A stretch of 64,000 nucleotides of DNA from Amylostereum areolatum (taxonomy: Eukaryota; Basidiomycota; Agaricomycetes; Russulales; Stereaceae). Shown in pieces: positions 24,230 to 34,065 of the stretch. The notes below the pieces were generated by a model that made no database searches, had not been told where the DNA came from, and saw nothing but the letters and a program-made list of their open reading frames with translations. Within the stretch, counting starts at the first letter, position 1, and each line of letters starts with the position of its first letter. The translations under genes and the position numbers were made by a program. The stretch spans positions 1 to 64,000 of the forward strand of contig SAXG01000121.1 in assembly GCA_012932865.1 (NCBI GenBank), given 5' to 3'.

Positions 24230-25153
24230 ATGGTCAACCGTCTCTCCCTCCTCACCGTCTGCGCCCTCCTCGTCGCCGCCTCCGCCTCTCCCGTCCGTCG
24301 TTGCGGTGGTGGTACGTCTGGATTCAATGCTCCGTCCCTCCTGGCCTCCACCGGAGGTTCTGGTTCTGGCGTTTCCTCCCTCTTTGCCTCCGCGGACGAC
24401 TCGGGTTCTGGCTCTGGCGGTCCTCCCCCCGGACCCCCTGGACCCCCTCCCGGTCCTTCCGGTCCTCCTCCTGGTCCTCCCGGTCCTCCTCCCGGCCCTC
24501 CAGGTCCTCCTCCCGGTCCTCCCGGTCCTCCTCCTGGTCCCCCTGGCCCTCCTCCTGGTCCTCCTGGCCCTCCTCCCGGTCCTCCCGGTCCTCCGTCCAA
24601 CGGGAACGGGAACGGGGGGAACGGGAACGGGAACGGCGGCGGAAACGGTGGTAGCAACGGTGGCAGCAGCGACGCTGACAGCGATGATGATGTGCTCGCA
24701 TTCAACCCTCAGACGTTCCTTGTACGTTCTCGTATCTTCTTCTCGTCCACTCACTAACATATATTATAGGCGAACAGCAATGGCCAAAACGACCAATGCC
24801 CGAACATCATGCAGTGCTGCGAGAGCCTCGAAAGTGTGCGTTGCTCTCGCGTTCACCGTGGTGTCTTGCGCCGTACTAACATGTTATTTAGAGCGCGGAC
24901 GCTTCGTCGTTCTTGACTACGCTCCTTGGGAATGATACCCCTCTCGCCGGCAACCTCATCGGTCATGGATGCACAGCCGATCTCGGCGTCTGCTCGAGCA
25001 ACGGCGGTCAGACTGCTTGCTGCGGCAGCACGGCTGTGAGTACCCTTTCTTCCCATCCTCGTCGTCGTGTTAATCGCTGTATCCCGTGTTCAGGAAGGAG
25101 CGGTTGCGCTCGACTGCACACCGATTACAGTCAATGCGCTTTCGGGACGTTGA
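24230..25153 (+). CDS. Class I hydrophobin with Pro/Gly heptad-repeat N-terminal domain
   Basis: Hydrophobins are secreted fungal proteins that self-assemble at air-water and wall interfaces. Exons 24230-24721, 24770-24835, 24892-25035 and 25094-25153 give about 253 aa. A signal peptide (MVNRLSLLTVCALLVAASAS) comes first. It is followed by a Ser/Gly linker, eight heptads of the type GPPPGPP, and an Asn/Gly-rich linker with an acidic end. The C-terminal 90 residues carry the eight-cysteine hydrophobin order: QCPNIMQCCESLES, HGCTADLGVC, TACCGSTA and LDCTPITVNAL. Spacings are C1-5-C2C3, about 31 to C4, 6 to C5, 8 to C6C7 and 12 to C8. The C4-C5 loop is shorter and the C5-C6 loop longer than in typical agaricomycete class I hydrophobins as I remember them. 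The extra domain makes it more than twice the usual length of 100-120 aa. All introns are 48-58 nt with good donors. Confidence 0.9.
24419..24586 (+). repeat. Eight 21-bp repeats encoding GPPPGPP heptads
   Basis: There are eight consecutive in-frame units of 21 bp. Seven encode GPPPGPP and the second encodes GPPPGPS. Units differ mainly at third positions (CCT/CCC, GGT/GGC), so the peptide is conserved while the DNA has drifted. Glycine spacing alternates 4 and 3, so it is not a strict Gly-X-Y collagen helix and is more like a polyproline or extensin-type rod. Confidence 0.95.
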
Positions 25154-25673
25154 TGGAGTCTACGGGTCGACGGCGTGGCGGCGTGAAGGATGTGGCGTGC
25201 ATCAGTTTGGAGTTGTCTCACATTTTCTATCCCTTCTCTCTTCTATTCGGTGTTATTACAGTCACCCTCGCGGCCTGCTATAACCCGTAACGAAATCCAT
25301 GTCCTTTGGAACTCGTCTGCCTGATCATGAGGTTTTGGTTTCCGCATGCGAGCTCGATGGATTGGTTTGGAGAGCCAGCCTGTGTCCGGGTAGCGGGGCC
25401 TGGGCTCTCAAGATCTCGGTACTTACCAGTGCGCGCGTCCGAGTCGTGTTTTGAATTGGTACTCTACGTAATTAGACCTACAGTGATCGATGCCGCGCAC
25501 CTCACTTCACAGTTCGTCAGAGCCCTCTTAATTAGGCTTAGGAGGTAGCGATCCCTAACCAGCCACGACCAAATATTTTGTGTGAGTTTCCAACCACCTT
25601 TTCCTACATACCAACTCTCCATGTTAACGAGCTTACTCGTTCAGACCTTCGCCACCTCCTTCAAGCCTATCAC
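25154..25673. other. Intergenic, no gene seen
   Basis: This holds the 3' flank of the hydrophobin and the 5' flank of a small plus-strand gene. No convincing coding text was found. Confidence 0.45.
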
Positions 25674-26157
25674 ATGTCGGACTCCGAGGATAGTGATACA
25701 CCACCTCGTATCTAGTACGCGTCGAGAGCTGGAGGTTGGCTCTTGACAGACGAACAAGTAGTCGAGCTTTTCGGGACACTGTTTCCGGGGAAGGTGGGCG
25801 TCACGACGACTATCTACAACATGGCAGCGCAGTTGGAGCTCTGTGCATTGAAAATGCGGATTTCGCCCATGGGGGAAGACGGGGCGGCGTCGTGGGGTCC
25901 GTGGCTTCTGATGATCGAACGCCAGTACCTCCGAGACGTGAACTACAGAGATCCTCCTGCGCATGACGAGGTGGAACAGTACACTGGCAACGAAGAGAGC
26001 GTGGTAAAGCTCGGGCAGGCATTGGTCGCCAGAGGAGTCGGTGTGTTTGGTTTTTTGCCTGCTTTCGTCTTGTGCACGACGGCGCTGACGCTGTATCCGC
26101 ACTACGTTAGATATCTCGGAGTATAAATTCGTCACTCAATACGTGTTCGACTACTGA
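25674..26157 (+). CDS. Small hypothetical protein
   Basis: Three exons, 25674-25707, 25750-26040 and 26111-26157, keep phase and give about 123 aa. The start is MSDSEDSDTPP and the end is SEYKFVTQYVFDY. The middle exon reads EQVVELFGTLFPGKVGV, then TTTIYNMAAQLELCALKMRI and GPWLLMIERQYLRDVNYRD. No signal peptide, membrane segment or known domain was seen. The first intron would be only 42 nt, which is short, so the first exon is the least certain part. An open frame extending upstream of the second exon is the alternative. Confidence 0.5.
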
Positions 26158-26420
26158 AGGCACCCGTCCTCAAGCGTTGACGACGGCGATTCCATTCTGA
26201 ATAGTAGCTTGTTCTCAGGTCGCTGTTTGCTGTCGGGCGAGTTTGTATTTCATAGGAGCTGATATAGGCGGATGGCGATGATTGAACTTTGAAGGCGGCT
26301 GGATGATTCCACGAAGGCGCGTGGACGACACTGCTGTGCATGAACGTGGTGTGATATCAGCTACGGCGCATAAGTAAACTGCAGAGGCCAAACAACTATG
26401 GCAAACCGCGTCAATCGTTG
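26158..26420. other. Short intergenic stretch
   Basis: This lies between the small hypothetical gene and the exon relic that follows. No feature was recognised. Confidence 0.4.
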
Positions 26421-26551
26421 AAAGCGAGCGCTTTCAGCTTTATGGATTTGTGGTTCAGGACGCCGACCGGCACGGTGAGTTCACTGGTGTAAGGGGTTAT
26501 TATTTAGCGCGATGCTCCCGTCCTGGATAGTGTCGAAGCTATGGTCAGAAA
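26421..26551 (-). pseudogene. Degenerate relic of the last exon of the adjacent CmcJ/AsaB-type gene
   Basis: On the minus strand this reads SFDTIQDGSIALNNN, which matches the start of the last exon of the gene at 26897-27843 (CFDSIQDGSVAPMTP). At the DNA level the two segments share CCGTCCTGGATAG followed by GTCGAAGCT. They also share TATGGATT(T/C)G(T/C)GGT and GCCG(A/G)CCGGC blocks in the same order and spacing, over about 130 bp. The reading frame is broken after the first dozen residues. No trace of the other exons is seen upstream at 26552-26800, so only the 3' exon survives. Confidence 0.75.
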
Positions 26552-26896
26552 GGAATGTTAGCAAACCGCAGGAACCGGATCTTCGACCGACAAGGCGAGG
26601 CGTTGGAAGGAATTGTCGATACTTGTCGCATATACATGGACGTGCCAGTTCCCTTCGTTGCGCGTGCATCTTCCGATATTGCATACATTGTGAGGCAGAA
26701 ATAGCATAAGTAAGGAGGGGATACACTTCGCTAACGATTCCGGGGATACCAGTACGACCAAACATGGTGGGATACACGAAGACAACGGATTGATCGGACT
26801 CACTAGAAACAAACGAATACTGTCATGGTGGGGAAATAGCCGCGTCGCACAGATACCGAGCTGAGACCAACGAGCCTACATAGTGAGAGCAAGGTA

Positions 26897-27843
26897 TCAG
26901 TCGTAGAAGACGAGGGTCCTCAACTCTATGGATTCGCGGTGTGGGGCGCCGGCCGGCGTGGTGGGATCTTCGAACGCAGTGTGGGGCGTCATGGGCGCGA
27001 CGCTTCCGTCCTGGATAGAGTCGAAGCTGTCGCAGCGAAGGTATGTCAGCAAAAGAAAGACGAGAACTAGGTCAACGCTCACCACTTGATCAAAACGCCC
27101 TCCTCAGGCGTCAAGCCCTTCACATACTTCCACTTGTGCCCCTCGTTGTACTGCACCCCGTACGTCTCGCCCGTGTGCTCCGGGTACTTGCGCGTGATGG
27201 CGACGAGGTCGCGTGGGGGGCCGACGCTACGATAGTCGCAGAGGGTGAGGGGCCAGTCGTAAGCCGGGTGGTTGATGGGCCGCCATAGGTTTATGATCTG
27301 GAAGCGCTTTTGGAGGAGGCCCGGGACCTCGTCGGCGGGAAGGTGCCTGTGAACGCGCGCGACGGATGCTGGGGGTGTCTGGTCACCATGCGTCATCGCC
27401 GCAGGTTGCCTTGTGCCAGGTATATCCGCAGCGCCCTCTATACGACGACGAATGGCTAGTAACAAAACAAACTAGCTTCAGCGCTCGCATCATTAGAAGG
27501 AACGATAACACGCACTGTGGTCGAAGATGACGACGCGGCTGGCACCGGTGACCTGCTTGATAAAATCGATGCTCTCCGGGTAATATTCCTTCTCGATGTC
27601 CTTATCGTTCTTGAAGGCGGTATGGCTGGCGGGGTGCTTGAAGAATTGGAAGCCGACCCTGTCGAGCGTGTATTCGTCCTCCTTGCCGCGCACATCCTCG
27701 ATAGAAACGGCATGCGGACGAGTCTCCCAGTTCGCGGAGAACTTGTTCGAATCGCGGTCGACGGTGGTGATGGGCTTGGAGCCGTCCTTGGGGGGAACGA
27801 AGTAGTTGATGGTAGCTGCGACGGTCGCGGTGTCGGCGGACAT
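26897..27843 (-). CDS. CmcJ/NvfI/AsaB-type (GA4 desaturase family) oxidoreductase
   Basis: Exons 27843-27516, 27455-27083 and 27026-26897 splice in phase (GTGCGT and GTGAGC donors) to about 276 aa. This fungal family contains putative hydroxylases/desaturases such as AsaB and NvfI, distantly related to Fe(II)/2-oxoglutarate enzymes and often found with secondary metabolism. Family blocks in order are INYFVPPKDGSKPITTVDRD, VSIEDVRGKEDEYTLD, FQFFKHPASHTAF, KEYYPESIDFIKQVTGA, VVIFDHTIRRR, VHRHLPADEVPGLLQKRFQI, INLWRPINHPAYDWPLTLCD, WKYVKGLTPEEGVLIKC, FDSIQDGSV and IELRTLVFYD at the C-terminus. Length and all blocks look complete. It lies beside a CYP51 gene on the same strand, and a relic of its own last exon lies immediately downstream. 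The substrate cannot be deduced. Confidence 0.9.
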
Positions 27844-28297
27844 GGTGGGACGATGAGATAAGCAGATACTCGATAAGATGATCTTGGTCGAGGGTGAAGT
27901 TCGTATACTTAGTAACGGAAGAGGCAGAGGTTCTTATATCGTCTGAGTCCCACCTAATCTTGTGCGTTTCTTGACTCTCATGACGTGCTCTTAGTGGGAT
28001 TCTACATCTGTAAGCGGGAGCTCGGTCTCACTCAGCGTATCGGAGAGCAAAGTAAGAAAGACGACGATGGCAAGTTCCAACCCATCTGGTATCGGATGAC
28101 GACCCCTTCGTCACGAGGCCGGACATACCGTGGCATTCGGGACGCCGTTAAGTGCCGTCTTTCAACGGTTTCGGCGTTCGTTCTATTCAAGTTGTCGTTA
28201 CATAGAGCATACAGTTCACGAGATAGAAGGGTGGCGTAAGGTCCTCCTGTAAGTTGAACTGACGGTTCGAGAGGTACGTTGTAGAGGTACGTCCACC
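27844..28297. other. Intergenic, no gene seen
   Basis: This holds the promoter of the CmcJ-type gene and the 3' flank of the CYP51 gene. No coding text was recognised. Confidence 0.5.
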
Positions 28298-30290
28298 CTA
28301 CTGCCTACGACGATACGAGATAGAACGCGGAGTCTTCGGCGTCGGAATCATGGTCTATTCAAGTCTTGTTAAGGGTCGTCCGAGAACAGTGAAAATGACG
28401 TACATGATAGTTTGGCGCCGGTATGCTGCCATGAAGACGCATTTCGATGTTTCGAATGACCGTGGAGAGCAACACGCCTAGTTGCACATAGGCGAACTGA
28501 AATCGAGACGTCAGAAATGAAGTACCAGTCCATCGAAAGACGCTCGCACCTGCTCTCCGATACACCGATGCCTTCCAGCACCAAACGGCTGATACGGACT
28601 CTCCGTTCCTTTACTCACCGCCCCGAACCCGAAGTCGATCTTCTCCCCATTCCCGTCGGTATACTGCCTGAACGCCTTCTGCGCCTGCCCGTCCGCATCA
28701 TTCCACCGCGCGGGCTCCCACTTGTCCGCTTCGTGCCAGTACGACGGGTCGAGCTGGCTGATCGCAGGTGAGGCCATCAGGACATGGCCCTTTGGAACGA
28801 CGTATTGGGTATCCTGGGACGGCGTGGAGAGGGATGGAGGAATGATGAGGTCGTCGCGGACGTTGCGCATGATGCTGTGGATGGGAGGGTTGGTGCGGAG
28901 AGTTTCCCGGATGACGGAGTCGAGGATTGGGAGGGTCTTCAGCTCGTCGTAAGTGGGCGAGCGCAGAGATCCATCAGGATTGGAGAAGTGCTGGACTTGT
29001 TCTTCGTGGAGCGCGTCTCTAGAGACGATATCCTTCAGCTGCGTAAAGGGTGAAAGGAAAGGAAGGACTCACGCAACGTCGGGGCGGTTGGCTAGGTGGA
29101 GAACTGCCCAGGCGCCGGTGGTCGCGCTCGTGTGTTGGCCAGCCATGAGGAGGGCAATCATCATATGTGCGATTTCATGGTCAGGAAGCTGACGGCCGTT
29201 CCGGTATTTCTGGTCCATAAGCGCGGAAAGAACATCCATCTCATCGCACTAAGCAGAGCCCCAGTCAGTCAAGGAAAACAGTGGGAAGCGAAAGTATCAC
29301 CCACCGTGCTAGCATCCGCGCGACGACGTTTGATGATATCAATGTAAAAGTCGGACATTTTCTTCTGAGCGCGGTCGCGCTTCCTGTAGCTCTCGAGGGG
29401 CAGGTTGGGAAACATGAAGTTGAGGGGAGTAAAGCCGCCGTCTAGGTCCGCGTAGAGCTGCGAGAAGCTCTTATCTAGCCCTGCCCGGACCTCCTTGCCT
29501 TGAAGAGTGCGCGACGCCGTGAGGATGGTCATTTCCGCCAGGACACGCACGGCATCGAACTCGCCCCAGGCCTTGACGTCGTTCTCCTGGTATACGCGAA
29601 AGCTTGCGTCCCGATTGAGGTACTCGGATATTTCATCCTCAATCATGCCAACGTAGGAGCGGAAGTTTTCTGTTGACAGCCCGACCTTGACGAACTTCTT
29701 TTGCTCCATGAAGACCTCGTTGGGGACATCGAAGACGACATCTTTGCCAAAGACGGGGGTCGTGATATGCTGGATGGATTGGATTGGAAATGCGTCAAAG
29801 GTGAGAGGGAAAGGAGAGCTCACTTTGTACGCATCCTCTGCAGATAGACTCGTAGACTTGCCACCAAGGACGAAGTTGTTGCCCTTCGCGCCCAACGCGA
29901 CCGTTGTCTTGCGACCAAGAAGGACGAACGTGAAAACGTCACCGTACTGGAGAAGGATAAGGAGACCTCCAAAACAACCGCAGGGCACACACGGACCTTC
30001 TTCCTGCAGTCGAAGAAAAATGCAATGGGGTCGTCGCCGTACGCAGCTGCGGAACCCAGGAAGGGTACAAGATGGAAGACTTCCGGTGGCAGCGACTTGT
30101 CGCGAGGCCATACCTGGAGAGTTGTCAGGATGAGAGAGAGCTGAATGAATGGAACATTACACACTAGTTGCCTAAGTACATTGGCCACGACAGCGACGAC
30201 CGGGATGGTGATACAGACAAGGATCGCCGTAAGCGGAATTAATGTGGGTAGGCGCTGGATGGCAACCTCCGCGATGTCCTTCAACATCAT
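28298..30290 (-). CDS. ERG11: Sterol (lanosterol/eburicol) 14-alpha-demethylase, CYP51
   Basis: CYP51 removes the 14-alpha-methyl group of the sterol precursor in ergosterol synthesis at the ER membrane and is the azole target. The start is ATG 30290 (MMLKDIAEVAI), followed by a membrane anchor (LIPLTAILVCITIPVVAVV). The exons then encode the strongly conserved series YGDVFTFVLLGRKTTVALG, HITTPVFGKDVVFDVPNEVF, MEQKKFVKVGLSTENFRSYV, LTASRTLQGKEVRAGLDKSF and the I-helix MMIALLMAGQHTSATTG. The K-helix VIRETLR follows, then PPIHSIMR and the heme loop [20 protein letters not shown]. The last exon is TMIPTPKTPRSISYRRRQ with the stop at 28298, joined across a small intron after PAPNYH. About eight introns are present and all conserved blocks are intact. 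The residue after DVV is Phe where most fungal CYP51s have Tyr. Confidence 0.93.
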
Positions 30291-31619
30291 ATTTGACGAG
30301 AGAGTTCGTCGAGGGAGGTACTGTGACGGAGGATGTGTTGAAACTGGAGGACAAGGAGAGAGGGACGAGAAAAGGTGTGGCCCACGAAGATGGCATATAT
30401 ACCACAGGATCGAACGATTTGTCGGCTTGCCGCTTGACGACAAAGCCTAGATTGCAATATGGATGGCCACTGGTGAGAATTGGACTGTGTGTATGGTTAG
30501 AGTGGATACACATATGGGGAAAGGATAATCGCACCACTGGAATTGCGGACCTCGGACCCCGTAAAAATCAAACGATCGCAAGTCATGGGATCCTTCAACA
30601 GCGCTCGTGCAACAGCCAGGGCGAGTCGATACTCCATTTTCCGCCTCTTTTCTCTGCTCCTGAAGCTATATGAGTAAAAGGTGGTGGTGCCGGGGAAATC
30701 AAGTCTGAGATGTTGCATTGGGAGCTTGGATCTGGGAGCAGTTCGCCCATGTGTCGTCTATGAGTCTCACAACCTCTATAGCGGGCGTGTGTAGCAATTT
30801 TATGCGTTTCGGATGATCATGCAGTCGGGAAGAAGATAACTATAACAACAAACTCGTAAGTTCAAAAACATCAAACAGGAACTTGTAGACACACCATGTA
30901 TAACCAGTTTGAGGCTCGCGCGATGGAAACCCACTCTGAACAAAATCCCCCCCTTGCCACGATTATCGTGCAATATCCCAAACTTCAATGCGAGGTCCTT
31001 GTTCGATGCAGTACGCGCGCGCTCGTGGTGGCTCAAGAGTCCAGAAGGTTAAACGCCGTTGATCCAGGTTGTTACTGAGCAATACCGTGCGATATTTTCG
31101 AGGGGGAAAGATGCATATCGTGAGGGTAACGCCATACACTTTAAAGCGTAGAGCGATGAGTGCCTACAATAACGAAGAAATTGATAGGGCAGAAGGGTGA
31201 CGAGTCGAGGACGAGAACTGCCGGATGAGAAATTAAAACTGGGTGCCGATTTGCCGAACGTTGTTTGGCAACGGCTTCTGATCCTAACAGATTACATCAT
31301 GCGGAAGGTTTTCTCAGTCTCGCGGCCACCAGGCGAGTCTCACCGCACAGCCGGGCTCTTGTGTTGTGCTCGCCGTTCGATAGAACACTTTCATATTCCC
31401 CTCGCGCTCATATCATTTGTTCTCCGGACCCCATGCAAACCCTTTTGTTCTCGAGAAACACAAGGGCGCCCATCGCGCCAAGACAATAACAAGGCGTGGA
31501 CGGTGGGAGACACAGTTCTGATCAGTTTGCCGTGCGTCTGGTATAAAGCTCTCAGGCGACTCACCGGTTTGACCGCTACACTTTTCCAGAACTCTTCCAC
31601 TACTACAAACCACGAAGTC
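30291..31619. promoter_or_regulatory. Intergenic between ERG11 (minus) and an F-box gene (plus)
   Basis: A 1.3 kb divergent region. It must contain the ERG11 promoter and that of the F-box gene. Short open frames show no motif. I did not identify a convincing sterol-response element by eye. Confidence 0.4.
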
Positions 31620-33638
31620 ATGTCATTCTCCTCTTTTCAGCAATGTCTGTTGGACCACATCTATTCCTCCAATTTTTGGTCACTTGCTGTTCTCGCCACA
31701 TGGCTGTATCTACTCTCACCAAGGATAATACCAGCGATGAATCTGTGAGTACTGTTACTGGCATATATATGCGTCTTTATTAATGTCCCATACCGTCATT
31801 ATAGAACTCTACGGCAGCTCTCTATGCATTTTCCGCGCTCCCGTCGACAGTACCCTCACTTACCCCCGGAGCTTCTCGTGCTTATCTTCGTACAGCTTCA
31901 GCAAGTTGACCCCCCTCACACAAAGAAGATTCGGTCAAAGCGGAAGTCTCCCCGGCCGTTCAGGCACCTATATCGCGAGGAGTTCTGCGACTTAGGATGG
32001 TTAAAGGTCTTGCATGTGTGTAAACAGTGGCGAGAGGTGCGCTCTTCGTCCAGCGTCGTCTCTTACCCTCGCCCTGACCAGAAAATTCTGCCTCTTTAGA
32101 TAGCCGAGAAGTCGCCGTCCCTCTGGAACGATATCCCCAATGGACGCCTGCCGTCCATCTGGATTCAGAAATACCTCGGCTGCTCGCACCCCCTCGAGCT
32201 ATCACTCGCCATCAACATGGGCCATTACCCACTCGTCACTGCGACGTCTGTTCTCGATGCCCTGATACGAGACATGCATCGAACGCGTAGCTTGACTGTG
32301 GATGCAGTCGGCGCCCCCTACATTCTCTTTCCTCACTCGTCAATGTCGCGCTTGAGATCCCTGACAATATGCGGGGGTGCCGGGAGTGACTCAAATACCC
32401 CCATTGTTCCCCACGGTCTTTCCGATCCAGCGACTCAGCCAAATATCGAATCTCTTCATCTTCGCCGGTGTCTTATCCCCCTCCATGGCGCTTGGACAAG
32501 CAATCTAGTCGATCTCGACGTCCGACTGGCCCGAGGCGCACTTTTCAACGTGGATTTGAAACCGTTATGGAACCTGTCCTCAGTGGCCCTTTTCTTGAAT
32601 GGCCTGAAGCGTCTTGAAACTCTGAGGCTTATGTACGCCTTTCCGGAAGTCCAGGCGATGGACCACCCCGAAATATACTTCCCTTCGTCGTTCAAGGCGC
32701 TGTCCTTGTGTGGTAATCTTTCGTCTGGAGAATCGTTTTTATCATGCCTGCGACTCCCTGACGGCGCAACAGTCGATATCGCCGTCCGAGCTAATCCATT
32801 CGGGTTCCCGACCGCTCTTCATCCGTTTCTTCCCCTTCACGCTCCAGCGTTCCTATCACTTGAACTTTCCGCTCCAACTTACATGACTCCGCAGATGATC
32901 CTTCGAACATGGGAGGAAATGCCACCATCCATCATCGACCCCCTATCACTATCAACAGCAGAGAGGAAATTCACGGTCGACAGTACCATGCTCAGAGCGT
33001 CACATACAGAGATTGAGGGCATCATCTCAGATATTGCTGGGTGTCACGCAGACCTTCAGCTCAATCAGCTCAGACAACTCCTCCTTCGCGTCCCATCGGC
33101 CGCGCATCTCATCGACGAAGACATCAGTACGGGTGTCTGGAAAGCCTTCAATTGGAAACCTCTCCTCCTGCGCACACCGGCACTGCAAACCATCTACGCT
33201 CGAGGACAGCCCGCCGCGTTGAGTATGGTTAAGGCACTCCTCCCTCGTTCTGATCCAGACGAGTGCGAGCGTTCACTCGTCTGTCCCGCCTTGGCCAAGA
33301 TCGTCATCCTAGACGTCGATTTCCTCGCCGGAATGTCGGATGATATCCATTCTCTCATACCAAAATCGATGGGACGACACGTCGCCTTTCTCTTCGATGC
33401 CTTATACGCTTGCCTCGAGAAGCGTAAGGACGTGGGTAGCCCTGTACAGGAGATAGAGCTAGCTTCCGGGCACAACAAGTCACCGAAAGACGGGAGTGCG
33501 CCTTGGCTACGTCGACTTCGTAAATTGGTTCCAGAGGTCCGGTTTGTCACGCAGAAGGATGTGTGGCATGCGGGTGGTAGGTTCGACCTGTATTGGCTCG
33601 GCGAGCCTGGTTACGACGAATATCTATCCTTACCATGA
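31620..33638 (+). CDS. F-box protein with LRR-like C-terminal domain (intact)
   Basis: Exons 31620-31744, 31805-32036 and 32100-33638 keep phase and give about 631 aa. Exon 1 begins MSFSSFQQCLLDHIYSSNFW and contains a hydrophobic stretch (SLAVLATWLYLLSPRIIP), unusual for an F-box protein. Exon 2 carries the F-box (LPPELLVLIFVQLQQVDPP) and DLGWLKVLHVCKQWRE. The intron falls exactly between WRE and IAEKSPSLW, the same position as in the two paralogues at 46180-48019 and 49992-51871. The distal region has repeated leucine-rich strand/helix text (LETLRLMYAFPEV; SSFKALSLCGNLSSGE) and ends WLRRLRKLVPEVRF. It presumably acts as an SCF substrate receptor with an unknown target. No frame damage was seen. 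Confidence 0.85.
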
Positions 33639-34065
33639 CGTACGAGGACTGTTCGTCCTTATATATGATGTTCTTAGCGTGATTGACAGGTTCTCGGAGC
33701 TGAGGGCACGAGCAAATATCGATGGTCCTACTCCACTCTGCTTGATACTTCCACATCGCCCTCAGCTCATACTAGTATTGATTGAGTGCACCTCCGTCCA
33801 GGCGCGACAAACCGTCGAAAGACGACACCTTCAGACTCGGATGGTTCTTCGACTTCCGAGTATGCACTACACAACACTTCTTTGCCGTGACGTTTATGCA
33901 CATATCCATGGGTTAGATTCATATATGATACATACTAGTTCGTGTGATTGACAATCATTCATTCCCCCAAAGGTGAACTAGCCTGAGGTGCAACAAGTCA
34001 ATTGGGGAAGCCACTGTCACAGGCTTGTCTTTCCACTGATATAGCCTAGTACATGTGTCCTGTGC
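33639..34065. other. Intergenic between convergent genes
   Basis: This holds the 3' flanks of the F-box gene and the FunK1 gene. No gene was seen. Confidence 0.5.

Noticed and set aside
24419..24586. Collagen triple-helix interpretation of the Pro/Gly repeat
   Set aside because: Glycine is spaced alternately by four and three residues, so the strict Gly-X-Y periodicity is absent.
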